Assembly: GCA_002104985.1 (NCBI GenBank) | Contig: MCGO01000184.1 | Location: 1-64,000, forward strand | Reading direction: 5' to 3' | Source of the DNA: Rhizoclosmatium globosum | Lineage: Eukaryota > Chytridiomycota > Chytridiomycetes > Chytridiales > Chytriomycetaceae | Length of the DNA stretch: 64,000 nucleotides | Shown here: positions 1 through 11,625 of the stretch, piece by piece | Position numbering within the stretch: the stretch's first letter is position 1 | How the letters are laid out: every line of letters starts with the position of its first letter | Notes under the pieces: generated by a model | Told to the model about the DNA's origin: nothing | The model's database searches: none | Seen by the model: the letters and a program-made list of their open reading frames with translations, nothing else | Made by a program: the position numbers and the translations under genes

Positions 1-962
1 CCACATAACTCTTCATTCTCTTGCTGTTGGAACGAAGGCCGTCTGCTCAGTACTCTTTGCTGTTGGAAAAGCTCAGCGAGTGCGTCACGAGGAATAAACG
101 GCGGATTTGTTCGGGGTAGATTCAAAAGGCTTTCTTCTCTCACTGTTGGAACGAAGGCTCAGTAATCTTGTCTTTCCCAGCGTGGTCTCACTCACCACTG
201 CGTCGAATTCGTACAATCCGTGGGTGATTGTGTTATGGTTGTCACGTAGTCTTTGATTCGATAATACGGCGACTCGGGATTCTTCTAAGGAGTGGAAGCA
301 TTGGTTAGACAGGTGTGTGAGGAGATACTCCGAGAGAGGCGGGGAAAGCTCAGTGCTTTGCATCAGTACCCTTCCAGAGAGCCAAAACGCGAGACTTTTC
401 AGTCAAGAGATCTTTTCTAAGAAGCACGGACGAACGGAATATGGTTACCTCTCTGTCTCGAATTGTGTTTGACAGCCAGATTGCACATAACCAAGGTGGG
501 CATTGGTTCGAAGGGACTTGCTGAATTCACATTGGCGGTAAGAACGTATGTCCGTGGTGGGTTGTGAAGGTGGTGGCAGTTGGGACAAGGTGGATGGAGT
601 GTACTTTGCTATTTTTTTTCCATCAACTGTTCAAAGAATGAGAAGTAGCACGCGCACGAAAGGATGTAATCGAAATGATGTATTGTCCACTCTTTCATCC
701 TTCATTATCTCTGACGTTTAATTTAATCTGTTATACTTCTTACGTGCAGCCCAATTTATCGAATAACATTACTCATTCGTTTAATTTCATTGAAACCGTT
801 GCATACGTTTTATTTATTTGAAGGAATATTCGCGAATCAATCGAATGAAAGGCAAGAAAGAAAGCTCGGACACGACACAACACACCTCGCGAAACCACCA
901 GCCAAACTACACCCACCAGAGTACAGCACCATTACATACTAGAGTGTATTCAGCAGTTGGGG
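1..962. repeat. Long dispersed repeat, copy A
   Basis: This stretch matches 10608-11625 almost throughout, and its last 500 bases also match 18341-18960. It begins inside the repeat, so the copy probably extends left of the window. Relative to the other copies it lacks many single bases (for example in the motifs around 450, 610, 690, 740, 790 and 930) but shows few substitutions. No open frame is conserved across the copies, so I call no gene. Confidence 0.85.
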
Positions 963-3171
963 GACACGGACACGTGAATCCTCTGTCATTCGCATCCAGT
1001 CACCACCTACAACTATCTCATTCCGCGATTATCTTCCTCCTTTCACTGCATTCTACTCACTTATATCAATCAAATGTATAATTATGCTACAGCCAACCAC
1101 GCCATCTCCTTTGAACTGAAGTTCCAACGACATTCGCTCAGCCACTCGATCAACCCAACTCTCATCCAGCCGCATTCCACAGATTCAAAACGCGCCACAC
1201 TCATCAATTACATCCAGAAAGTTTCCCTTGCATACTGAGTACTTTCAAGGAATAATAACCGACCGCCATCTTTCCATCACCAAATTGCCTCGGCTCAGCC
1301 ACTCAATACCTCAGTTTCTTTAAGTCTCTCAACGTCTAATCTTGAGCAACGTTCACAAATAACCTCACCGGCCAACGGTCCACGAATCCGGTAATCTGCA
1401 ACCAAAATCTCGTAGCACTGCAACAGCAACTAAAACCATCAGAAATGTCAATTCGATCCAAATCGCATTTTGTAGAGTTGATTGCTGAGCGTTCTAGTAT
1501 TGTAGGTACTGCTATGAAATTGATAGCACCGGAGCACGTTTGGATTCAAGGCTAGCACGAATGTCTTCGTTTGGAAGAGGAACATGGTACCGTTGACTGT
1601 TCTTCCCATTTGTTGTAAGGTAAGTTCAATTCGAGCCAAGTGCTAGTAACACCTTTCTTGCAGTGGCGATGTGCTGACGGTTGGGTCAGTTGGACGGGAG
1701 AAAATGGTACGTTTCGTCGCTGAAGGCATAAGCTCTCAGTAAGCAATTCATCTCCAATTGCCAATGGACGCATTAGTGTTGGCCACTGGACACAGTTGAG
1801 GTGTGGCTGCAGGGACTTCCAAAGCAATGTCAAAGTTCGAGTCGCATTCGAAGCTGTCGCCGAAACTCCGGAACACAGTCAGTCAAGAATCCAGTTGAAT
1901 CGAATGTATCTGGAAGGAAACTCCACCGTTGCCTTTGGAGCTACGTCGTCGCGAATCACCAGTCGCTTTAACTTTGGAGTATCCACACCCCGTCAAAAGA
2001 AACAAGTTGTTCCTGCTTCAAAAACCCCAATCAATCCCGTTGGAACCTTGCAGAATGCACATGAATGGAGTGGTGGGATGCCGCGGTGGTGTGGACTCAA
2101 TCAAAATTGGAATTGGAGGCGATTCAAAGAAATACAAACAGAAAACAAGTTCAGGCTGCATTAACTCCTGAAGAAAATTCAAACAAAAAGTCGAGGTTGA
2201 ATTCAGGTATATTGATGACATGTGATACTGATTATTGTTGATTAGGACTGCTACCATCAATTCAAACTATATAAAAAACTTCAATCGAAGTTGGTTTAAA
2301 TGATACTACCAACGAAGCTTTTGATTCAGTAATGTTGATTGGGGCTTCAGATTCCCTCGCGTCCATCCCTTTCTTCAACCCCAAACGCTTCAATAGCACC
2401 GGAGCAATGTATTTTAGTCGATAGAAAGTCGGATGCACTTGATATTAGTCCATACTTGCATCATTATATCAGATTATCATCTGGATTGTATTCTGCTTTT
2501 TAGCGACGTGCTGATGGCGTCCAAAGATTGATTCGTGCTATTATTTTGAAACTCATGACCCGTACAGCCTGAATTCCGGCATATGCGATATTGTACCAAG
2601 ACGCTTCTTACGTACGATGCTTCTTCAAATGCCATTAGTTGCCCAGTCGTGATAGTGCCGGTGATAGTGCGACAGGTTGGAATCCATATGTTCTGTCAGA
2701 AGAGTCAATTACAAATCCGATCATCGATTGAGTGTGTCTGGGTTGTGTCTCATCTCGTTGGTAATTTGTAAATTTTTTCTCCTCATTTTTATATGACCAC
2801 TTCTTCCAACCACCAGATCATCGTATAACACGACCCGGACCTCCAATCAACTTCTCCCCTTTCCTCCGACACCTACCGATTTGAATGATACCTGACTTCA
2901 GTCGATTCAGTCTGTATTCCAGTTTGTTATGACACCCATCTTGGTCATAACAACTGAAATGTATTCCAAATCGACCGACTTCAGCCCGGAATCAATTCAA
3001 TGGTTGGTGGAAGGAAGGAGAGACGTAAATTGGGAATAGGGCCGGGGTGGAGGACTGTGTCGTTTCGATTGTTCTCACTCCACCGGTCTACTCAAATTCA
3101 CGCTTTGCGCGCAACTCACTTCGTATCGACTCTGTCCTCACAAATCAATAATGCATAGGTAATGATTCACC
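963..3171. other. Gene-poor stretch with decayed exon-like pieces
   Basis: No intact gene is visible. Part of it (about 1440-2170) is a diverged counterpart of 12900-13400; both contain a short stretch reading CATGAATGGAGTGG or a close variant. One exon-like piece at 1664-1706 is bounded by a good acceptor (TTGCAG) and donor (GTACGT) and reads WRCADGWVSWTGEN. It is too short to assign. I read this as remains of a duplicated gene rather than an active one. Confidence 0.4.
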
Positions 3172-4512
3172 TTGACCGTTCGCATTGAGTCTGCTCAATC
3201 TTTTGCTTCCATAGTGCACTCTTGCCGTAACGCTCCTCCATTTGCTGACAGTATGCTAGCTGGACGTACTTATTTTTCCCCAGAATTAAACAAAGCTATA
3301 TCACGTGAAAGTTGGACAAAGGATTCGTGTTTCCCCATCAATCTTTCCCTCATTAATCTTCCACCAAAAATGCCAAACACAGCATCTGTTGAACGCCCAA
3401 CTACAACCCTTCCCTATTATCCAACAGGTGCAACGACCAACAGCTATTTCTATGAGGTGATTGCTTCCATTATTTATCTGCACTGTTGTATTGAAGTCTC
3501 ATGTTGTTCCAACCTTTAAGCTCCATCAACATCAACCCACATGAAGACACTCCCAAATTTGCGCCAAATGAGCATACAGTAGAACAAAGTTCGTTGATCA
3601 AAGACCATATTTTGCATCGCTGTACGTATTTTACATCCTGCTGTCACATTGAACTTACACATATTATAATAAATAGGTCGGTTGCTTGTGAAACTCCAAT
3701 ATTCCAGAACTGTTAATTGTTGAGCCACAAATAAGCCAGTGAGATATTCGTTTGTGCAAGTTCGTCAGAGTCAGACCATACTACTTTATCTACAGGGTAA
3801 GTTCTCTCTTTATTACGTTGTTACGTTATCAAGTTGACTCATACGTTTGAATAGATCTGTTGAGTGTGATGTCCCAAGAGTCCAAGAATCTGTTACTATC
3901 CCACCATTCGCAAAACCAACGGGATTTACGCCAGACAAAATTTCTTCGAGCTCTGTTGAAGCCATTGTTACATCTCAATCCACTGCTAGTAACATGGAAC
4001 CGAAAAGGTAAGCCAGTGATTATAACTAACATCTCAATCCATTACTAGTTTGTCCTACTCCACCCACCTTAGTAAAAAAATGAAACCGAGAAGGTAAGCC
4101 AGTGATTATAACTACGGAACAATTTCTAACTTCTCGGTATAGAATCCTTAGCCCAGTTGAGCAGGATATTGCAGATCTCAAGAGAATGATGTCCACACAA
4201 GGCTACCAGATCTCAGAATTAAGAGCCGAAAATGTAGAGATTCGTGCTGAAAATAGTGAGATGCGAGCCGGGAATGCAGACCTCCGAGCCAAGGAAATTA
4301 ATGACCAAATTGACTTCAATTTGCGTTTGGAAACCCAAGGATTACAAGTACAAGTCCTTGGTGCGAGAGTCGCTGAACTGACAGAGGAAACTGTGGTGTT
4401 GCAGGGTTGGAAGATTCAAGGTGAACGCCGACTGGTTGAAATTGAGCAGAACCATGCGATGGTGGCTGCTGCGGAGGAAATTTTGAGATCGTGGCGAAAG
4501 GCCAGTTGGTGA
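3172..4512 (+). CDS. Probable multi-exon coiled-coil protein, function unknown
   Basis: The 3' part can be spliced cleanly: exons 3855-4007, 4049-4093 and 4143-4512, all joined in phase 2 across introns with GTAAGC donors and TAG acceptors. The final exon encodes a strongly heptad-like, Glu/Arg/Leu-rich segment of about 120 residues with repeated 'RAEN/RAGN' units, which I infer to be a coiled coil. Upstream open frames at 3172-3456 and about 3534-3610 look coding (Ser/Thr/Pro-rich) but I could not join them with confidence, so the true start is unknown. The two short exons end in near-identical text (AACCGAGAAGGTAAGCC type), which suggests a local exon duplication. I do not recognise the protein. 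It could be a decayed member of a local family. Confidence 0.45.
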
Positions 4513-4938
4513 GCACGGAGGCAGATGCGAGCATCGGAGTTTATTCTTTTTTCTTATTTCTTTTAAACCTCCTTCATGAAATAAATCTATCTGCTGTGTG
4601 CAAAGTCAGAACCACGGTCCAGTTCAGCGATTCTCTTGATAACATTCATGATATAGAATACTGGCAGACACTAAAAGTGGAGGTACTGCTGTTGCAATCT
4701 TCAAGCCTCAGTTGCAACATATTTGGTTGTTGTTTGCCTTATTACAAGCTCTGTAATGTGTCAGATCGGGCGCAAAACGCAACTTCAATATGCACCTTAC
4801 TTTTTTGATGTGCTTTTGTAGACGTATAGGCACGTTGCGTTGATACTGGTAGCAGTAGTGTTTGGCTCAGTGGTTGTCATTCAGACTTTGTCAGGGGCGA
4901 AAAGGATATCAGATTTATTCCACTTATAAAGAAATCAA
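4513..4938. other. Spacer between convergent genes
   Basis: These 426 bases separate the stop codons of the coiled-coil gene (plus strand) and the acidic protein gene (minus strand). I see no open frame with coding character, repeat or RNA gene in it. Confidence 0.5.
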
Positions 4939-6047
4939 TCAAGCAACAAACGAAAGAATATGGCGTCGAAACTCAGTTAGCTGAACATCGTGAAGTTTAC
5001 TGGATGGAAGGTTCCGGCTAGCCATCAAGGAGTCGTAAAGTACTCGAGTTTGATATGAGATTGCTGTATCCCCTACTTCACATACTTCGTCGTCTTCCTC
5101 TCCCGTATTGTTTTCACAAAGAGTTTCAGGGGAATTATCCCTCCAACAAACGTCAACCATTTCTCCAAATTCGTCAAACACGTCTGAAAAGTCTGATTCG
5201 ATGACAGATACGCAGTCGTCGTCAATATTAGATCCTGTCGCTTCAGACGGTACATCTTCAGCAACCATGGAACTCTCCGAAGCCACCGCGTCCACTGCGT
5301 TGCTCATTCCATCCAAAGTTTGTGAGGTTTCTTCCCCATCATTTTCATCCTCTTCATCACTTCCAAAAATATCATCGTATGTATAACGATGGCTCTGGGC
5401 TTTCACGACACTAAGTACATCAATTCCTCTTCCCAGCTCGAATTCAAGTCCTTCTTGCGACTGCGAATACTCAGATGCTTCTGAGGAGACATCCCATTCA
5501 TTGTCCCCATGTTCATGTTCTGACTCCAATGGTTTACTCGAAGAACAATCATTCTGACGCAGCTTTGGTTCAAGATAAATTTCATTGCTTGCGAGAGCGC
5601 TGAGTAAAAAGAGGCCAGATGTACACTCAGTACTGGAGTATTTCTATCAGCAATGTCAGTCGTTGCGTAAGATTGAAACGACGCGTTTTTAACCTTTTCT
5701 CCACGGGAATTTAGTAATTCGTGTTCCTTTGCGATACTGTTTGCTGTTTTAGTCAGCCACACCTGCTGTTTGTCTGTAATCATGGGCTCCTCGACTTCAA
5801 TGACTTCCAACATTGTTAAAATAGGTAGTACAGCAGACAAAGAAACAGGAGCTGCTTCAGTAGAGCGTCGAGTAAGCTCAGAAATGTTTATGATGGTTTT
5901 TGGAAGGATGGTTGCCCTGTTCATAGAGAACGATGGTGAGAAGAACATGATGAAGTTGAGACATAAATACCTGTGTTTGACATGCGTTTTCCTCCAATCT
6001 TTAACACTTTTGAATCTGTTAATGGTACTCTTTGCTCGCGGTGCCAT
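4939..6047 (-). CDS. Acidic hypothetical protein, three exons
   Basis: Splicing gives exons 6047-5971, 5916-5634 and 5553-4939, about 324 residues. The first intron has donor GTATTT and acceptor ACAG; the second runs from GTACTG to CGTCAG, with an alternative acceptor nine bases earlier in the same frame. The N-terminus (MAPRAKSTINRFKSVKDWRK) is basic, the middle is mixed, and the last 205 residues are very acidic, rich in Asp, Glu and Ser. A basic start with a long acidic tail is common in nuclear proteins, but no domain is recognisable. The start was chosen as the first ATG in frame with a good donor. I cannot name a function. Confidence 0.6.
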
Positions 6048-6364
6048 TTGCTAGTTGTTGTGGACGAGTTTGACAGACTTGTGTGGATGAGCAATTGACA
6101 ATTATGAAAGTTCGAAACAAAACTGTCAGAGAAACAGACGAAGGAAGTACCACCCTCCCTCCGCTACTGAAGATTCCTGACTAACTTTACATACTGTAGA
6201 TAGCCAGGTTCGACGTCTATCATAGGAAAAGTGGCTCGGTGGACAGCAGCTTCACGCGTCAACAACTTGGGACATCAACCTGGGACGTCAGCTTCAAACA
6301 GTCATCAGTCTACAAGAAAACCATTAGTCTGCTATTATATTTACTACTTGTCTTCTTATATCCA
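6048..6364. other. Upstream spacer of the acidic gene
   Basis: No gene seen. It holds the putative 5' region of the acidic protein gene on the minus strand, then passes directly into the 174-bp repeat pair. Confidence 0.4.
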
Positions 6365-6793
6365 GTAAGGAGTGGTTGGCGATGGTCTGGTAGACCCTGA
6401 GACTTCCTCTACGTCCATTTACACGGGGGCAACTTCGGTTGCTGCTTCGACACATCGGGACCAGTATAGACCGCGAGGGCTCTGGCAATAGGCAACCCTC
6501 ATACTACCCGGTGCCGGAAGAGATCGCCCTCCTTACTGGAGTTACAGTTTTTCTTCTTTATGGGTTTCTCCCTCTCCCTCAGCTACCAAACCCTCTACCT
6601 TTATCTTTATTTATTGCTTGTAAGGAGTTACTGGCGATGGTCTGGTAGACCCTGAGACTTCCTCTACGTCCATTTACACGGGGGCAACTTCGGTTGCTGC
6701 TTCGACACATCGGGACCAGTATAGACCGCGAGGGCTCTGGCAATAGGCAACCCTCATACTACTCGGTGCCGGAAGAGATCGCCCTCCTTACTG
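6365..6793. repeat. Two 174-bp hairpin-rich units with an 82-bp spacer
   Basis: Two nearly identical units lie at 6365-6538 and 6620-6793. Each starts with GTAAGGAG and ends with CTCCTTAC, so the ends are complementary, and GGCGAT/ATCGCC lies just inside. Within each unit are a perfect GCAAC-TTCG-GTTGC hairpin (6429-6442 and 6684-6697) and a GGTCT-GGT-AGACC hairpin (6384-6396 in the first). The spacer and flanks are pyrimidine- and TTTATT-rich. Closed ends plus a UUCG tetraloop suggest a folded RNA or a small terminal-inverted-repeat element. No coding frame is shared. Confidence 0.75.
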
Positions 6794-6937
6794 CTATGTT
6801 TTGTTAGAATAGAAATAAATGCGATTAATAGAACAAATCATCTCTTTAAAGTTTTGCACATTGTTGATTGTATTCTTTATTATTATTTTCACGTTTGCAG
6901 ATTCAACAGGAAAAGCTTGCTCAACAAAACAGCACGA

Positions 6938-7488
6938 ATGCCTGGGCAGACGGCCACTGAGCTTGTGTGGTACCTCCTCCCTGACACTTACGGAAAAGCC
7001 GTCGCCGAGTCATCGCTTGATGCACTCGAAGTTGCCGCGAGCGAGACGGTTCTTGAATTCTGGCGGCACGTCTATGAAGCGAACGCAGTGATTCTCATCG
7101 GATTCGTCGCAGCGCAACTGTCTGTGTTCCTGTTCCGTGGTGCTGGGGAATTCGGCCTTGGAACATTGGCGGCGCTGACGGCCAAGGTGGTTGAACTGAA
7201 GAGCTGCGATGCGAGGCTACTTCTGGTCACCGTGATAGCTGCGGTGAAAAGTGCGTTGTTCTTTGGTGTTCTTCTCTTGACCCCGTCGATGATGCCCTTG
7301 AATTGGTTCCCTCAAAGGTTGCCTTGAATAGTGTAACAATAGCTCCTGCGCGTGAAACTTCAGATGATGCAGCGTCAGTTATATTGCCGAATAGTGTGTT
7401 GAACAATGAAGACGTCAAATTTGATGAATGGGGATTATCGTTAGCTTTTGATAAGGAGTCAATTGTATTCGACAGAAGCCTTCATTGA
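6938..7488 (+). CDS. Small membrane protein, frame broken once
   Basis: From ATG 6938 the frame encodes a protein of about 130 residues with two hydrophobic stretches (around AVILIGFVAAQLSVFLF and LLLVTVIAAVKSALFFGVLL) that look like membrane helices. Near 7270-7285 the frame runs into non-coding text, but the -1 frame continues with good coding character (reading DPVDDALELVPSKVALNSV) to a stop at 7488. Adding one base would give one protein of about 184 residues. A strong acceptor (TTTGCAG) ends at 6900, so an upstream exon is likely and the true start may lie 5' of 6938. The 5' half is richer in G+C than its neighbours. Not recognised. Confidence 0.45.
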
Positions 7489-7759
7489 CTGAACTCAACC
7501 TCAAGTCGCCAACATCTTTCTGTATTTGTAACTTTGGGCAATGAATAATAAAGGATATTTGACTTTCAATTATTTGTTCAATGTAGTGAAGTCAATGGAA
7601 TGAAAAAACAAGTGACATATGCAATCAATCGGAAAAACAATCGCGCTCAATTTCAATCAGCATACAACCTCCCACTTTCACCGTTCACTGCCGCTCATAC
7701 TAACTAAGTTGGAGAACTTCAATCTATTGGTTGATGAAAGCAAAAAGAAAACTCCGCTG
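7489..7759. other. AT-rich spacer
   Basis: Contains an AATAAA-like signal near 7545 that could serve the preceding gene. No gene seen. Confidence 0.4.
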
Positions 7760-8545
7760 ACGCTCTGCACAACGAGAGAACTGTATGTTGTATTTAGAGC
7801 AAACGCGCGCGAAAAAGCAAACGACCCACCAACACCTAATCTCCGAATCCCGTTCCAGCTTCACGAATGGGTAACTGCGTACAATATTGAATGTTTCTAC
7901 ACGTAAGGAGAGAGCTGTAAATCGTGAATTGAGTGAACCCATCAGAAAAAGTGAAATACTCACCAACACCAACACTTCCTATAGCAGCTTCGTCCATGAC
8001 TTTGGCACTCGTTTAAATGATATTCTGTACTAAGAGTGCCCTGTAGGTTGCAAATTGAGTAAATGTGAACAGAGAAGCAAACTAACATGAACTCTCCGAC
8101 TCCCCATTCCAACTTCGGCTGTGAGTTCGGTATGTTATTTAAGGACGTCCTGTACAACGAGAGAGCTGTAAGTCTTAACTTGAGTAAATGCGAGGGAATA
8201 AGCAAATCACTCACCAACTTCACTTTCCAACTCCCACTTTCAACTGCGGCTATGAGGTCTGCAAGTAACTGAATGATGTTGCGTACAACGAGGGTACTGA
8301 AAGTCGTAAGTTCAATAAATTTGGTCGAAGAAGCAAACCAACTTACCAACTCCAACTCTCGGAATCCCCGTCCCAACTCCGCCAAAGAGTTCGGTATGTT
8401 AATAAAAAAAGCTTCCCGCAACGAAAGACCTATAAGTTGTAAATTGAGTAAAGGTGGCCGAAAAACCAAACCACTTACCAACTTCACTTTCCAGTTCCCT
8501 CTTCCAACTTTGGGAAATGGGGGAGTCAAGAGTAGATGCATCTTT
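7760..8545 (-). pseudogene. Fossil array of leucine-rich-repeat exons
   Basis: On the minus strand this stretch is a series of about five diverged units of 120-140 bases. Each unit has an acceptor (…ACAG, TATAG or TTTCAG), an exon of roughly 75-85 bases, then a donor (GTTG followed by GTGAGT or GTAAGT) and an intron of about 45-55 bases. The clearest exons read LSLREAFFINIPNSLAELG and ALSLYRTSLNNIPNSQPKLE, which fits the 'L.L....NNIP..L..L' pattern of leucine-rich repeats, one repeat per exon. Other units have lost the pattern or contain stops. I infer a decayed LRR gene. A single frame happens to stay open across several introns, which makes a misleading 193-residue ORF. Confidence 0.5.
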
Positions 8546-10375
8546 TGGGAGTGTCATTCGGAGGGTTTCTTTTGTAGATATGTTGTCGACTATGGCGGAG
8601 ACAAGAAGGGTCTCGTCCGTGGCTACGAGTATTGTTTCGCAGAGGCAACCCAAATATAGAACAGGCTCAATTGGTTTGGTGCTGCTTCACACGTGCCGTC
8701 AATTTCTGACGTTTGTGGGAAGGAAACAATGCAGGAAGCGTCGATACTGATGCGCTTTGGAGGAGCTGTTCGGCTGTTTTTGATGAATGGACTGAAGTAA
8801 TTCCGAAAGTGTTTTGAGGCTGCTTGCAGATGAAAGGGTCGTTGACGTTAGTGTTTTGATGGTATGCAATTGAAGGGGCGACTGTAATTGAGATTGGTAA
8901 GGTTCAGGTTTCCTGCTTGTATTTCAGTATATTTCCCAAAACAAATACAACGAGCTCACCTTGATTTTAAGGTAAAAGTTGGATATCTGACATTGTGTCC
9001 TCATTTTGATCCAAGACGACCGTGCCATGCATACTTTCTGCACGTGACTCCGACCGCGAAACACATCTACGTTCGCCTCTTCAACACCAGCAACCGCAAC
9101 CTTCTTCTGTTTCCTCTTCTTCTTGTTTTTCGTCTTCTTTTCCCCTGCAGCCACTCCGACGTCAACACTTCCATCATCAACCTCCATTCCATGATCCGTC
9201 ATCATGACTTCCCTCCTCTCCGTCACTTTGAACCAACGTCGTAGAACTTCCAGTGTTTGTTACAGTAGATTGGAGCATCTTTTTCAGCATTTATGAACGA
9301 CTGATAGGAATGAAGCTGAATTTGCTGTTCCGTAAGAACGCATCGAGTTTTGTTAACGACTGACAGGGATAAAACTGAGTTAGCTGTTCAGCAAGAACGC
9401 GTCGAATATTTGCACCAGAGTCAGCCAACGGAATATGCGATAGATGAAAGGGTTTGATGTCTAGAAAGAATGATTGTTTGTGGAAGTAAGAAGAAGTTGT
9501 AGCTGTAGATGTGGAGGTTGAGGTAAACATCAAAATACAAGTTCAAGGTGACGCTGTTGATTTGATTGACCTGCTTGACTTTGCGCGACTGTTGAAGTTG
9601 AAGTAGTATGCGCAACAGCCTCATACCGAAGAGGGCAGAGTTCCGAGCGCACAAATACGTCGGTTTCGTTGCGTGGAATAGTAGATGGTCGAGGGTCGGA
9701 TATTGCAGCACCAGGACAGGCGGATGTGGTTTGAGGTGGATTTGTTGGGAATAACGAAGTAGAGAACGAAGGGCACCATGGAAACTTTGGAGGTAGCGCT
9801 GACGACGAGTACCCTGGATCATCGTCCACGGTTTAACAGCAGGTGTTTGCACACTGTGGTGTCACTGCGTCAAAGTCGTCTGGTTCGTCAGGTTCGTGGA
9901 CTGGGTCGAGTTGCTCAGAGATTTGGTTGAGGGCCGCGAGGAAGAGGGTGTTGTTGAGGGATTGAGGGAAGGGGAAGGGACAGGGACGAGAGGGACCATA
10001 TTGATGACAGGGATGAAATGGGCGGGAGACGTGTGGCTGGCCGGCTCATATTCGGTAAATTATATGGTCATTTAAAATACAAAGAAATCGTCGCCTATCA
10101 AAAAATCGATTAGATACGAAGAATGTCGCGGAAAGCGAAAGTGTTGAAATGAAAGCAAAACTGAAGGGTTGAATGCACCAGCTTTGTTTTGTTGGCAAGG
10201 AGAGTTGCCCACAAAGCCATCAATCAACCGATTCAAGACATCCTCCATATTCGTTGCATTTAAGGGAAATATGAATTGCGGAATACTCACTTTCTATCAC
10301 GATTTCACGATTTCGAGTTGTGCGACGCCAACAGAGAGAGCTTTCAAGTATTTAATCCTGGAACAAGACGACGTT
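7944..10375. repeat. Long dispersed repeat, copy B
   Basis: Matches 16370-18336 with many small insertions and deletions. It includes the start of the LRR-exon series and the 5' remains of the same decayed gene. It is followed after about 230 bases by repeat copy A', so B and A' together form one larger duplicated unit. Confidence 0.75.
8546..10350 (-). pseudogene. 5' remains of the decayed gene in repeat copy B
   Basis: Minus-strand segments here share peptides with copy B': a stretch with ISIDAxxIVSFPQTSEIDGT (about 8650-8760), a Lys-rich segment with KTKNKKKRK (about 9070-9210), QLDPVHEPDEPDDFDA (about 9860-9920) and NRLIDGFVGNSPCQQN (about 10160-10240). Between copies B and B' most differences keep the amino acid class, so these were once coding. 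In copy B the frames are interrupted: a 9-10 base loss near 9850 shifts the frame relative to B'. I do not recognise the protein. Position suggests it is the N-terminal part of the LRR gene. Confidence 0.4.
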
Positions 10376-10607
10376 TGCGCAACTTAAAAGCTTATGATAT
10401 TGGTACATTGGAGCTTCGCGTAACGATAGAAGAAAGGAGGAAGAAGAATTGTAGAGTACTAGAGAGAGAAGTACTGAAGAGGGGCAATTGGCATGCTGGA
10501 GAGGGGTATCTTATATATGGCCAGTTTCGAAATGTAGAACACAATCGATATTGGATTTGAGTCACAGGGAATAGACCATGGTGGATTGTTGAGGGTGGAT
10601 TCAATGT

Positions 10608-11625
10608 CCACATAACCTCTTCATTCTCTTGCTGTTGGAACGAAGGCCAGTCAGATGGCCCGCGGTTGGTTGTGTTAAGCCCACGTAAACTCCTCCTTCT
10701 CTTGCTGTTGGAACGAAAGCTCAGCGAGTGCGTCACGAGGAATAAACGGCGGATTTGTTCGGGGTAGATTCAAAAGGCTTTCTTCTCTCACTGTTGGAAC
10801 GAAGGCTCAGTAATCTTGTCTTTCCCAGCGTGGCTCACTCACCACTGCGTCGAATTCGTACAATCCGTGGGTGATTGTGTTATGGTTGTCACGTAGTCTT
10901 TGATTCGATAATACGGCAACTCAGGATTCTTCTAAGGAGTGGAAGCATTGGTTAGACAGGTGTGTGAGGAGATACTCCGAGAGAGGCGGGGAAAGCTCAG
11001 TGCTTTGCATCAGTACCCTTCCAGAGAGCCAAACACGAGACGAGTTCTTCAGTCAAGAGATCTTTTCTAAGAAGCACGGACGAACGGAATATGGTTACCT
11101 CTTCTGTCTCGAATTGTGTTTGACAGCCAGATTGCACATAACCAAGGTGGGCATTGGTTCGAAGGGACTTGCTGAATTCACATTGGCGGTAAGAACGTAT
11201 GTCCGTGGTGGGTTGTGAAGGTGGTGGCAGTTGGGACAAGGTGGATGGAGTGTACTTTGCTATTTATTGTTTCCATCAACTGTTCAAAGAATGAGAAGTA
11301 GCACGCGCACGAAAGTATGTAATCGAAATGATGTATTGTCCACTTCTTTCATCCTTCAATTATCTCTGACGTTTAATTTAATCTGTTATACTTCTCTACG
11401 TGCAGCCACAATTTATCGAATACACATTACTCATTCGTTTAATTTCATTGAAACACGTTGCATACGTTTTATTTATTTTGAAGGGAATATTCGCGAATCA
11501 ATCGAATGAAAGGCAAGAAAGAAAGCTCGGACACGACACAAACACACCTCGCGAAACCACCAGCCAAACTACACCCACCAGAGATACAGCACCAATTACT
11601 ATACTAGAGTGTATTCAGCCAGTTG
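10608..11625. repeat. Long dispersed repeat, copy A'
   Basis: The fullest copy of repeat A in the window. It matches 1-962 and, in its second half, 18341-18960. Where copies A and A' differ by a missing base, the third copy usually agrees with this one (for example TTTATTGTTTCC and GAAGGGAATATTCG). Confidence 0.85.
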
